From contig NZ_JACVWU010000003.1 in assembly GCF_014596915.1 (NCBI RefSeq), positions 372,001-436,000 of the forward strand: a stretch of DNA of 64,000 bases, read 5' to 3'. The DNA is from Streptomyces sp. TRM68416 (GTDB taxonomy: Bacteria > Actinomycetota > Actinomycetes > Streptomycetales > Streptomycetaceae). Numbering within the stretch: position 1 is the stretch's first letter; every line of letters starts with the position of its first letter. The notes under the pieces were generated by a model. The model made no database searches and was not told the DNA's origin. It was given only the letters and a program-made list of their open reading frames with translations. Of this stretch, positions 36,655-47,283 are shown piece by piece. The position numbers and the translations under genes were made by a program.

Positions 36655-37920
36655 CTATCCGAAGAGCTTCTTGAGCTCGCGGTTGATCGCCTTGTCGGCC
36701 TTGTCGAGGGAGGCCTCGGGGTCACCGCCCTTGCGGACGGAGTTGGCGAAGACGTCCTCCAGGGAGGTGCGCATGGCCTGGGTCCAGCCGATGTTGTCGA
36801 AGTGCCCGAACTCGTTGAAGAGCTTGACGCCCTCGGCCGCGTTGCCCGTCTTGAGCTTGTCGGCGGACTCGGCGAGGGAGGTGCGCGGCGGGATGTGGAA
36901 GCCGTAGGAGGTGGCCCAGTCCTCCTGGTACTCCTTCTGGTCGATCCACAGCCACTTCACGTACTCCTTGGCCGCGTCGACGTTGTCGCCCTTGGCGTTG
37001 ACGAACATCGACCAGCCGCCGTTGTAGACCGACTTCTTGCCGGAGTCGACGGTCTTGGGGAAGGGGAAGATGCCCCAGTCGTCGCCGAGCGCCTCCTGGA
37101 CGGCCGGCATCGCCCACATGCCGCACCACTGGATGGCGCACAGCCCCTGGTTGAAGGAGGAGGGGTCCCAGGACTCGGTGGGGGCGCCGAGGAGGAGGTC
37201 GCCGCTGGTGAACAGCGTGCGCATCTTCTTGATGCCCTCGACGACGCCGTCCGTGTGGTAGGCGATCTGGTTCTTCTCGTCGAGGTGCTGGGCGCCCGCC
37301 GACCAGATCAGCGGGTCGACGGCGTTGTGCAGGTCGTTGCCGAGATAGAGGCCCTTGACCTTGTTGGTGGTGAGCTTGGCGGCGATCTCCATCAGCTCGT
37401 CGAGGGTCTCGGGCACCTTGACGCCGGCCTCGTCGAACATCGACTTGCGGTAGTAGAAGAACTGCGGGTCGTCGATCATGCGGACGCCGTATATCTTCCC
37501 GTCCACCGTGTGCGACTTGATGTCGGCCGGGTTGAAGTCGTCCTTGACCGGCTCGACGATGTCCGTCAGGTCCGCCACCTGGCCGCTGGTGACCAGCTGG
37601 ATCTGCGGGTGGAACTCGAAGACGTCGGGCGCGTTCTTGGTGAGCAGCGTCGCGAAGAGCTTGTTCTCGAAGTCCGCTGCGGTGATCCACTGCGTGGTCA
37701 CGTCGGCCTTGTCGTAGGCCGCTGCGTACTTCTTGATGGCCTGCTCGGTGCCCTGCTCGCCGTACGCGTGGAAGTACTGGGTCAGGTTGACACCCGAACC
37801 GGACCCGCCGCTGCGGCCGTTGTTGCCGCCGCACGCCGCCAGGGTGCCGGCCGCGGCCATGCCCGCGGCCGCCCGGAACAGTGAACGGCGGGACCAGTTG
37901 GTGTTGCTCGATGCCGACAT
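36655..37920 (-). CDS. Extracellular sugar-binding lipoprotein of the ABC importer
   Basis: This 421-residue protein has an N-terminal twin-arginine stretch (SRRSLFRAAAGMAAAG) and a lipobox TLAAC with lipidated Cys30. The rest is a family-1 solute-binding fold (VNLTQYFHAYGEQGTEQAI, SLFNQGLCAIQWCGMWAMP-like region and GGWSMFVNAKG). It sits on the outer face of the membrane and hands sugar to the two permeases downstream. The gene order next to GH30 and GH2 enzymes implies galacto-oligosaccharide as ligand. A motif shared with the ROK promoter lies in the 215-base gap upstream, so a second promoter is likely here. Confidence 0.95.
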   Translation of the reverse strand: MSASSNTNWSRRSLFRAAAGMAAAGTLAACGGNNGRSGGSGSGVNLTQYFHAYGEQGTEQAIKKYAAAYDKADVTTQWITAADFENKLFATLLTKNAPDVFEFHPQIQLVTSGQVADLTDIVEPVKDDFNPADIKSHTVDGKIYGVRMIDDPQFFYYRKSMFDEAGVKVPETLDELMEIAAKLTTNKVKGLYLGNDLHNAVDPLIWSAGAQHLDEKNQIAYHTDGVVEGIKKMRTLFTSGDLLLGAPTESWDPSSFNQGLCAIQWCGMWAMPAVQEALGDDWGIFPFPKTVDSGKKSVYNGGWSMFVNAKGDNVDAAKEYVKWLWIDQKEYQEDWATSYGFHIPPRTSLAESADKLKTGNAAEGVKLFNEFGHFDNIGWTQAMRTSLEDVFANSVRKGGDPEASLDKADKAINRELKKLFG

Positions 37921-38019
37921 GCTGACGTCCTTGTCTCTCGTGCGGCTTGCGGCTCCACGGCTCGCGCCAGGTGGCTCAATTCAGGTTGCGGTGCGGGACG
38001 TTAACCTTCGGCTAAGGCT

Positions 38020-38051
38020 TCGGCAAGGGGTTGAACGAAGTCTGTTCGAAG
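38020..38051 (-). promoter_or_regulatory. Probable promoter/operator before the binding-protein gene
   Basis: TTCGGCAAGGGGTT (38020-38033) matches TTCGACAAGGGGTT upstream of the ROK gene (41322-41335) at 13 of 14 bases. On the minus strand this contains TTGCCG as a possible -35. It runs into a dyad TTGAAC-N7-GTTCGAA (38032-38051). It is a good candidate for the ROK regulator site controlling the importer. Confidence 0.5.
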
Positions 38052-38135
38052 CGTTGCGTGGCGTTCGGAATACCGGACGTGACGGGGTGCGGGCCGCCGC
38101 ACCAGCGGCCCGCACCCCCTCTCAGACGTGGCGCG

Positions 38136-39977
38136 TCACTGCCGGAACCACGCCTGGTTGGCCCCGCCGTTGCAGGTCCACAGACCCACCCTGCTGCCGT
38201 CGGCGGTGGCCTGCCCGCCCACGTCCAGGCACTGCCCGGAGGCCTTGCTCACGATCTGCCCGTTGGCGTTCAGCAGCCAGCGCTGAGCGGCGGCACCGGT
38301 GAACTCGGGGGAGGTGGCCAGCCCCGAACTCCCGGCCGTCAGGTAGCCGTTCGGGCCCTTGAGGGCGCCCTTCGCGTCGTAGGACCACCGCTGCGGCTCC
38401 TCGCCGGTGCAGGTCCTGATCGTCACGTCGGCCGCGAGGCACTTGCCGGACTGCTTGCCCTGCCAGGCGCCGGTGACGGCCGAGGTGCCGTGGCCCTTCT
38501 GGTCCAGGACGTAGGTCGTGATCGAGCGGGCCGGCAGCGAGGCCGACATCGTGCCACCGCGCACGGACGGCTTCGCCACCCGCGCCCAGTCCTCGGTCGC
38601 CGACGTCCGCACGGCCTTCGAAGCGCGCACCGGGGTACGGCTGTTGAAGTGCAGGTCGAGCGAAGTGCTGGTGGCGTTGTGGTTGTTGACCACCACCACC
38701 CACTTGCCCTTCCGGTCGTAGGCACTGACCTCGACGCCGTCCGGGACGCCGGTCACGTTGTGCATCACCGAGCCCGGCTTGACGAACTTGCTGTACTGGC
38801 CGAGCGCGTAGTACCGCTTGGTGAAGTACAGCTTCTGGTTGCCGTTGGTGGCGTAGTCCGGGTCGTAGTAGATCAGGCCGTCGTTCCAGCCCTCGTCGTT
38901 GCGCGCGTACGGGTCGGTGCCGATCATCTCGGACAGGGCCACCCACCAGTGGAACGCAGAGTCGTGGGCCGTCGCGAAGTCCTTGTACACGATCCGCGAG
39001 AGGTTCAGACCGCCGTCGATGGTCGGGTCGTACTCCTGCGCCCAGCCCGTGCCGCCCTTGCCGAAGCAGCAGATCTCCGTCGACCAGGACTCGATGCCGA
39101 CCTTCTTGGCGGTCTCGTAGATCTTCGCCCGGTTGGCGTCGGAGGGGTCGTCATAGGTGTGGTGGGCGAGCTTGTCGACGTACTGGGCGGTGCCCGGCTG
39201 CGTAATCCACTGCGGCAGCTCGTCGTTGAACTTCACCGCGCTGGTGGACTCGTCGGCGATGATGCCGGTCCGCTGCCCGCGCGCCTTCTGCTCGGCGCCC
39301 AGCGCCCGCACGATGTCGTCGCGCTGCGACACGTCGACGAGCATGCCCTCCTGACCGCAGGAGTCGAAGCTGTTCGTCGGCTCGTTGAACGGGCTGATGT
39401 AGTCGAGCTTCATGCCCCGCGCGGCGAGGTGGTCGGTGACGTCCGCGATGTACTTCGCGAAGTCCCGCTCGTTCTCCGCCTTCAGATGGCCGCCGCAGCT
39501 CTTGCCGTTCGTCTTCCACTCGGCGGGCGCGCTGTTGACGAAGCCGACCAGGTCCTCGACGCCGTACCTGGCCGCGTACTTGAGGAAGGTGCGGCCGGCG
39601 TTGTCCCGGCTCCAGTCGTACGTCCCGTCGTCGGCGAGGAAGTCCTCGGGCGCGCGCGGGGCGTAGGTCACGCCCGTGCCGCCACCGCCGATGTTGTAAC
39701 GGTAGTTGCTGAGGTCCAGGCCGTCCGAGGAGAACAGCAGCCGGGCGACCCGGGCCTGCACCTTGGGGTCGAAGTTCGCCAGGTCGTTGACCCACCAGGC
39801 GCCGGAGGCACCGATGTTGTCGATGGTCTGGGCGGCGTGCGGGGAGACCTCCGCCGCCCTGGGGGGAGCGGCCGAAGCGGTGGGAGCGGATATGAGAGGA
39901 CCGGCGACAGCGAGCGCGGCTGCGGCTGCCAGAAGAACCGGTCGTCTCGGGTGGGGGCTCGGGTGAGGGTGAGTCAC
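38136..39977 (-). CDS. Secreted GH30 endo-beta-1,6-galactanase-type enzyme with CBM13
   Basis: This 613-residue protein is read from GTG 39977, which has GGAAGGG six bases upstream; ATG 39983 and 39998 are less well placed. A signal peptide covers about residues 1-37. The GH30 barrel has acid/base Glu199 in YISPFNEPTNSF and nucleophile Glu301 in SWSTEICCF, then a beta-sandwich typical of GH30. A ricin-type CBM13 fills about 485-613 (AAQRWLLNANG and GANQAWFRQ). The overall look resembles actinobacterial endo-beta-1,6-galactanases (GH30_5), which cut arabinogalactan side chains. It follows the ROK gene by 17 bases. Confidence 0.87.
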   Translation of the reverse strand: MTHPHPSPHPRRPVLLAAAAALAVAGPLISAPTASAAPPRAAEVSPHAAQTIDNIGASGAWWVNDLANFDPKVQARVARLLFSSDGLDLSNYRYNIGGGGTGVTYAPRAPEDFLADDGTYDWSRDNAGRTFLKYAARYGVEDLVGFVNSAPAEWKTNGKSCGGHLKAENERDFAKYIADVTDHLAARGMKLDYISPFNEPTNSFDSCGQEGMLVDVSQRDDIVRALGAEQKARGQRTGIIADESTSAVKFNDELPQWITQPGTAQYVDKLAHHTYDDPSDANRAKIYETAKKVGIESWSTEICCFGKGGTGWAQEYDPTIDGGLNLSRIVYKDFATAHDSAFHWWVALSEMIGTDPYARNDEGWNDGLIYYDPDYATNGNQKLYFTKRYYALGQYSKFVKPGSVMHNVTGVPDGVEVSAYDRKGKWVVVVNNHNATSTSLDLHFNSRTPVRASKAVRTSATEDWARVAKPSVRGGTMSASLPARSITTYVLDQKGHGTSAVTGAWQGKQSGKCLAADVTIRTCTGEEPQRWSYDAKGALKGPNGYLTAGSSGLATSPEFTGAAAQRWLLNANGQIVSKASGQCLDVGGQATADGSRVGLWTCNGGANQAWFRQ

Positions 39978-39994
39978 GTGCATCCCTTCCGTCG

Positions 39995-41242
39995 TCATGA
40001 AGGTGGTGCGGTACGGCTCCTTGCGGGGGTGGTGCGTTTCTTCGCCTGCCTCTGCCCGACCGACTGCAGTGCCCCTTCCAGCGCGAACGTCGCCGCGCCC
40101 AGGCACACCGGGTCCGTGGGGATCGGGGAGAGGACGATCTCGGTGGCGGCCATCGGCCGGGGCAGCGCGTGCCGGGCGACGGTCTCGCGCACCTCCGCGA
40201 CCAGGGGCTCGCCGAGGGCGGCCGCGACCCAGCTGCTGAGCACGACCACCTCGGGGTTGAACAGGTTGACCAGGTCCGCGATGCCGGTGCCCAGGTAGCG
40301 GACGGTGTCGCGGACCACCTTGAGCGCCAGCGGGTCCTGCGCGCGCACCCCCCGGGCCAGGGCGGCGATCGTCGCCGTCTGGTCCTCCGGGTGCAGCAAC
40401 GTGCTGTCGGGGCTCAGCTCCCGCAGGGTGAGCATGATCCCGGACGCGCCGACGTACGCCTCCACGCAGCCGTGCTTGCCGCAGCGGCAGAGCCTGCCGT
40501 CCAGGACGATCGTGGTGTGGCCCCACTCGCCGGCGCTGTTGCTGACACCGCGGTGCAGCCCGCCGCCGAGGACGAGCCCGGCGCCCACCCCGGTCCCGAG
40601 GTTGACCACCACGGCGTCCCCGCGCCCGCGCGCTGCGCCGAACCAGAGCTCGGCCACCGCGGAGGCGCGCAGCGGGTTGTCCAGGTAGAGCGGGTAGGCG
40701 ATGTGCTCGGTGAGCAGGTCCAGCAGCGGCACGTCGTGCCAGTCCCAGTTGGGCGCGTACTCCGAGACGCCGGTGGCCCGGTCCACCTGCCCCGGCACGC
40801 TCACCCCGACACCGAGCACCCGGGCGCCCTCGACCCCGGCCTGCGCGACCACCGATCCCACGGCGGCGGCGACGTGGCCGACCACCTGCCCGGGGAGGCT
40901 CTCGCCGGGGCGGACGTCCTCCTCGGCGCGGGCGAGGACGTTCAGCCCGAGGTCGAACAGCTCGACATGGACGTACGTCTCCGCGATGTCGACGCCGATC
41001 AACGCGCCCCCCGACGCGTTGACGGCGACGAGTCCGCGGGGCCGGCCGCCCGCCGAGTCCTCGAAGCCCACCTCCGTGATCATGTGGAGGTCCAGCAGTT
41101 CGCCGACGAGCGTGGCGACCGTGGCCAGGCTCAGCCCGGTGGCGGCCGCCAGCTCCTGCCGGGAGGTGGGCGACGCGGCGATGATCTGGCGCAGCACCTC
41201 GTAGCGGTTCGCGGTACGGATGTCACGTGATGTGCGCTTCAC
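39995..41242 (-). CDS. ROK-family transcriptional regulator of the galactan operon
   Basis: A 415-residue protein is read from GTG 41242. The N-terminal winged helix-turn-helix is ANRYEVLRQIIAASPTSRQE followed by LAAATGLSLATVATLVGELL. The ROK sugar-kinase-like domain follows, with LIGVDIAETYVHVELFDL, the phosphate loop VVNLGTGVGAGLVLGG and the zinc motif CRCGKHGC. It is a sugar-sensing repressor (NagC/XylR type). As first gene of the operon it probably represses itself and the GH30, importer and lacZ genes, with a galactoside as inducer. The AldO gene ends 155 bases upstream on the same strand. Confidence 0.92.
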   Translation of the reverse strand: MKRTSRDIRTANRYEVLRQIIAASPTSRQELAAATGLSLATVATLVGELLDLHMITEVGFEDSAGGRPRGLVAVNASGGALIGVDIAETYVHVELFDLGLNVLARAEEDVRPGESLPGQVVGHVAAAVGSVVAQAGVEGARVLGVGVSVPGQVDRATGVSEYAPNWDWHDVPLLDLLTEHIAYPLYLDNPLRASAVAELWFGAARGRGDAVVVNLGTGVGAGLVLGGGLHRGVSNSAGEWGHTTIVLDGRLCRCGKHGCVEAYVGASGIMLTLRELSPDSTLLHPEDQTATIAALARGVRAQDPLALKVVRDTVRYLGTGIADLVNLFNPEVVVLSSWVAAALGEPLVAEVRETVARHALPRPMAATEIVLSPIPTDPVCLGAATFALEGALQSVGQRQAKKRTTPARSRTAPPS

Positions 41243-41321
41243 CGGGTCGCCCCCGTCCCTTCGGCTCGGGCCGGAGCGGCATCGGCACCGGCGCGGCGCA
41301 AGGCTATGGGCTGCGGGGACT

Positions 41322-41355
41322 TTCGACAAGGGGTTAGGAAAGGGGCTTTATAAAG
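41322..41355 (-). promoter_or_regulatory. ROK promoter motif and palindrome
   Basis: TTCGACAAGGGGTT (41322-41335) recurs at 38020-38033 with one change. On the minus strand it holds TTGTCG as a possible -35, with TAGCCT 17 bases later as -10. The perfect 10-base palindrome CTTTATAAAG (41346-41355) lies just upstream. Together they look like promoter plus operator for the ROK gene. Confidence 0.5.
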
Positions 41356-41397
41356 TCGGTCCCGGGGATTCGGAACCAGCCTTCCAGGGCGTCGGGA

Positions 41398-44099
<2,702 letters not shown>

Positions 44100-44293
44100 C
44101 GGAAGATGAGCAGGAGGCCGCCGGGATCCGTACTCCAGGGCGGAGTCGAGGGTCCCGTCGGTCGCCGTAACATCTGAACAGTGCGCTTGTCAGTTGTGTC
44201 GAAGACGTGAAAAGCTCGTGTTCTGCCGCGAGGTTCCCCCCAACTCCGTTGCCAATATGGTGAGTTGACCTCGCTCGTGGATGCAGGAGACCC

Positions 44294-45802
44294 ATGCCCG
44301 ACCTGCCGACCCCCCAGGACGACACCGAGGCCGCGCTGTTCTCCGAGTGCTGGGACGCCGTGCTCTCGTACGCCGACCTGTGCACGGCCGGTTCCACCGC
44401 GGCCACCGAGCTGGCCCGGCAGGCGTTCGCGACCGGCATGCGCGACCTGCGCGCCGCCGACGGACACGACCTTCGGAGCGCCGGCCGCCGCGCACCCCGC
44501 CTGCCCCGAATCCCCCTGCTGCTCAGCGCCGTTCGCACCACCGCGGCCGACTGGGAGACGGAGGGCAAGGGCCATATGCTCGACCCCGAACTGCGCCTGT
44601 GGCTCCACTCCGACAAGGCCGCCCGCTACACGGCCCCGCCCACCGGCCGCCCTCTCGCCCTACGGGCCCTGCGCGACATGCAGCAGCCCGACGCCGAACT
44701 GCTCTGGCTCGCCGAGGTCGAGGCGCTGCCGCTGTCCGTCGTGGCCCGCCGGCTCGGCCTCGACCCGGCCGGCGTCTCCGACGAACTCGCCCAGGTGCGC
44801 GTCCTGTTCCGGGACCGCTGCCGACGCAGCCACCTCGACGCGCCGAAGGACCCGCAGTGCCGCGGCTACGTCCGCCTCCTCGACGCCGTCACCCGCTCAC
44901 CCGTCGCCGAGACCCCGGACGACCTCTCCCACCACCTGGCCCGCTGCGCCGACTGCGCCGAGGCCGCCGCCTGCCTGCGGCTGCACGGCGTCGGCCTGCC
45001 CGCCGCGCTCGCCGGCGGGGTGATCGGCTGGGGCGGCCTCGCCTACCTGGAGCGCCGCCGCCGCGCCGCCGAGGTCCGCCTCGGCGCCGGCCGGCCCGAC
45101 GCGCCGGAACCGGACGGCAGAGAACGCGACCCCGCCGCGCACAAGAACCGCGTCCTGCGCAACGGCCTCCTCGTCGCCGCCGTCCTCGTCTCCCTGCTCG
45201 CGCTCGCCGTGTCGCTGATGCCCTTCGGCAGCACGGACGACGGCGCCGCACCGGGCGGCGACCCCGGTGACCGCCAGCCGGTCGCCGACCCCGGCTCGGC
45301 TCTGCCGTCCGCCACCGCGCGCCCGCCCTCGCACACCCCACGGTCCTCCGCGAGCGCGAGCGACGCGAAGAACACAGCCGACCACGAGGACCCCGACAAG
45401 GACCCCGACCACAAGGACCCCGACCCCGACCCCGAACCCCAGGGCACCCACACCAGCACCGCCGCCGACCCCGAAACGAGCGCACCCGCCACCTGCCGGG
45501 TCCGCTACGACCTGGTCAACCAGTGGCCCGACGGCTTCCAGGTCACCGTCACCGTCACCACCGAGCGGCCCCTGGACACCTGGCGCGTCGCCTGGTCCTT
45601 CCCCGACGGCCAGAAGATCGGCCAGATGTGGGACGCGAACTTCACCCAGAAAGGCTCCCGCGTCACCGCCACCGCCGCCGACTACAACCGCACCGTCCCC
45701 GCCGACGGCACCTTCGCCTTCGGCTTCCTCGCCACCTGGCAGGGCAAGAACGCCCCGGCCCACGGCTTCGCACTGAACGGGCGCCCCTGCACCACCGCCT
45801 GA
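44294..45802 (+). CDS. Transmembrane protein: sigma/anti-sigma-like cytoplasmic part plus extracellular CBM2
   Basis: This 502-residue protein has a clear mosaic. Residues 15-180 resemble an ECF-sigma arrangement, with a region-4-like segment LLWLAEVEALPLSVVARRLG then LDPAGVSDELAQVRVLFRD (134-174). Residues 214-221 (HLARCADC) are an H-x3-C-x2-C zinc motif of ZAS anti-sigma factors. A membrane helix follows at 290-310 (GLLVAAVLVSLLALAVSLMP) and a Pro/Asp-rich stalk at about 315-400. Residues 401-499 are a family-2 carbohydrate-binding module bounded by Cys401 and Cys499 with WSFPDGQKIGQMWDANFTQ. It looks like a sensor that binds cellulose or related glycans outside and signals to transcription inside. 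No separate sigma gene is adjacent. Confidence 0.8.
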   Translation: MPDLPTPQDDTEAALFSECWDAVLSYADLCTAGSTAATELARQAFATGMRDLRAADGHDLRSAGRRAPRLPRIPLLLSAVRTTAADWETEGKGHMLDPELRLWLHSDKAARYTAPPTGRPLALRALRDMQQPDAELLWLAEVEALPLSVVARRLGLDPAGVSDELAQVRVLFRDRCRRSHLDAPKDPQCRGYVRLLDAVTRSPVAETPDDLSHHLARCADCAEAAACLRLHGVGLPAALAGGVIGWGGLAYLERRRRAAEVRLGAGRPDAPEPDGRERDPAAHKNRVLRNGLLVAAVLVSLLALAVSLMPFGSTDDGAAPGGDPGDRQPVADPGSALPSATARPPSHTPRSSASASDAKNTADHEDPDKDPDHKDPDPDPEPQGTHTSTAADPETSAPATCRVRYDLVNQWPDGFQVTVTVTTERPLDTWRVAWSFPDGQKIGQMWDANFTQKGSRVTATAADYNRTVPADGTFAFGFLATWQGKNAPAHGFALNGRPCTTA

Positions 45803-45938
45803 CCGGCGGGGCCCGGCCCTCCGCGCACGTGGGCCGGAACCAGGGGCCGCCATCGGATCGCACGACAGTGCAACCCTCCGGGCGGGTCGTGAGTCTCCTT
45901 GTCGATCACGCTGTGATCGGAGCTACGAGGAGAACATC

Positions 45939-47015
45939 ATCAACGCCATACGCAAGACCCTGACCGCCACGGCCGTCGCCGGTGCCGTCCTCGCGGGTTC
46001 CGCCGCCTGCGGAACGGCGGAGCAGTTGTCCGCCGGCAAGAAGCTCGACCGAGCCTTCGAGAAGCTCGGTGAGAAGAACACGCTCTCCTTCGAGCTCGCT
46101 CTGGACACCGACGCCGCGTCCCTGAAGGCGCTGGACGCCGAATCCGACCCCGCACCCGGTGAGGAGATCCCGGACGAGGTCGCCGAGCTGCTCAGCGGCG
46201 CGAAGATCGCGGTGACCGTGCAGTCGAAGAAGCCGCTCAGCGAGTCCGGTGAGAAGGACCTCCTCGGCTCGGCCATGAAGGTCACCACATCGGACGGCGA
46301 CCTCGTCGAGTACCGGCTGATCGGCGACTACGCCTACGCCCGTGTCGACATGGACGCCATGGGCAAGGCGATGGGCGGCCCCCTGCCGGACGCCGACGAC
46401 CTGCCCCCGGAGGCCGGGGCGCTGAAGGACGTCCTCGAGGGCAAGTGGGTGAAGTTCGACACCAAGGAGATGCAGAAGAACGCGGAGAGCAAGGGCGCCA
46501 AGGGCGGCCCCGCGTCGTCCCTCGACGCCAAGACGCAGAAGAAGCTCACCGCGTCCCTCCGCAAGGTCATCGCCCGTGAGGTGGAGTTCAAGACGGCCGA
46601 CGGCAAGGACGGCACCGAGCACGTCACCGCCACGGCCCCCTTCCGCACGCTGATCACGGAGCTCCTCGGCGAGATCCGGCCCCTGATGAAGGACCTCCCG
46701 CCGGGCATGGACCTGCCCACGGACAAGGACCTGAAGGACGCCCCCAACGCCAAGGTGACGGCGGACTTCACGATCAAGAACGGCGAGCTGGCCCAGGTCG
46801 ACCTCGACCTCGCCAAGCTGGCCGAGAACGCCAAGGTGAAGAAGCTCGGCCTGACCCTGCGCCTGAGCGAGGGCACCAAGCCCACCGCCCCGGCCGGTGC
46901 CAAGACCATCGACCTCGTCGAGCTCATGAGCGGCTTCTTCGGCGGACCGGCGTACGACTCCGAGGTCGACATCACTGACCTCCCCGAAGAGGACTACCCG
47001 GAGTCCGACTTCTGA
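45939..47015 (+). CDS. Lipoprotein of unknown function, probably initiated at ATC
   Basis: In this frame there is no ATG or GTG for a full-length start, and TTG 46026 would remove the export signal. GAGGAG (45927-45932) lies six bases before ATC 45939. From there the protein reads NAIRKTLTATAVAGAVLAG then SAACGTAEQLSAG, a perfect lipoprotein leader with lipobox SAAC. The mature part (about 335 residues) is polar, with KKLDRAFEKLGEKNTLSFEL and repeated KADFTIKNGELAQVDLDLAK-like strands, resembling LolA/LppX-type lipid-binding lipoproteins. A strong terminator follows. The start call is inferred; a base error at ATG is possible. Confidence 0.7.
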   Translation: MNAIRKTLTATAVAGAVLAGSAACGTAEQLSAGKKLDRAFEKLGEKNTLSFELALDTDAASLKALDAESDPAPGEEIPDEVAELLSGAKIAVTVQSKKPLSESGEKDLLGSAMKVTTSDGDLVEYRLIGDYAYARVDMDAMGKAMGGPLPDADDLPPEAGALKDVLEGKWVKFDTKEMQKNAESKGAKGGPASSLDAKTQKKLTASLRKVIAREVEFKTADGKDGTEHVTATAPFRTLITELLGEIRPLMKDLPPGMDLPTDKDLKDAPNAKVTADFTIKNGELAQVDLDLAKLAENAKVKKLGLTLRLSEGTKPTAPAGAKTIDLVELMSGFFGGPAYDSEVDITDLPEEDYPESDF

Positions 47016-47026
47016 TCATCCCGAGC

Positions 47027-47054
47027 CCCCTGACAGGCGCCCGCCTGTCAGGGG
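47027..47054 (+). terminator. Terminator hairpin after the lipoprotein gene
   Basis: CCCCTGACAGGC (47027-47038) pairs perfectly with GCCTGTCAGGGG (47043-47054) around a four-base loop, 12 bases after the stop codon. Confidence 0.85.
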
Positions 47055-47164
47055 CGCCGTAATTCGGTGGTGCCGCGGTCCGGCAGCTCGTAAGGTCGGG
47101 GCTGTTGGAGCGGTGACCGGTGGTTGCCGCTGGTGACTTGGGTTTGATTCAGGAGGTGTGACCG

Positions 47165-47236
47165 ATGGCTGTCGTTGAGATGGGCGCTGCCCGCATCCGG
47201 AAGTTCGTTCAGTCCACCTCCGTGGCCTCCGGCTGA
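47165..47236 (+). CDS. Possible 23-residue leader peptide
   Basis: A very good ribosome-binding site, AGGAGGTGT (47151-47159), is five bases before an ATG. The frame encodes 23 residues (MAVVEMGAARIRKFVQSTS plus four more) and stops 47 bases before the RsgA start. The RBS quality and position suggest a translated leader peptide or small protein. No family is recognised, and such a short frame could be chance. Confidence 0.35.
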   Translation: MAVVEMGAARIRKFVQSTSVASG

Positions 47237-47283
47237 CCTCACTCCTCTCCCGCGCCCGTGAGCGCGGTGCCGGGGCCACCCTT

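Noticed and set aside
47027..47054. Strong hairpin considered as a small structured RNA
   Set aside because: Position just after a stop codon and simple stem fit a terminator better.
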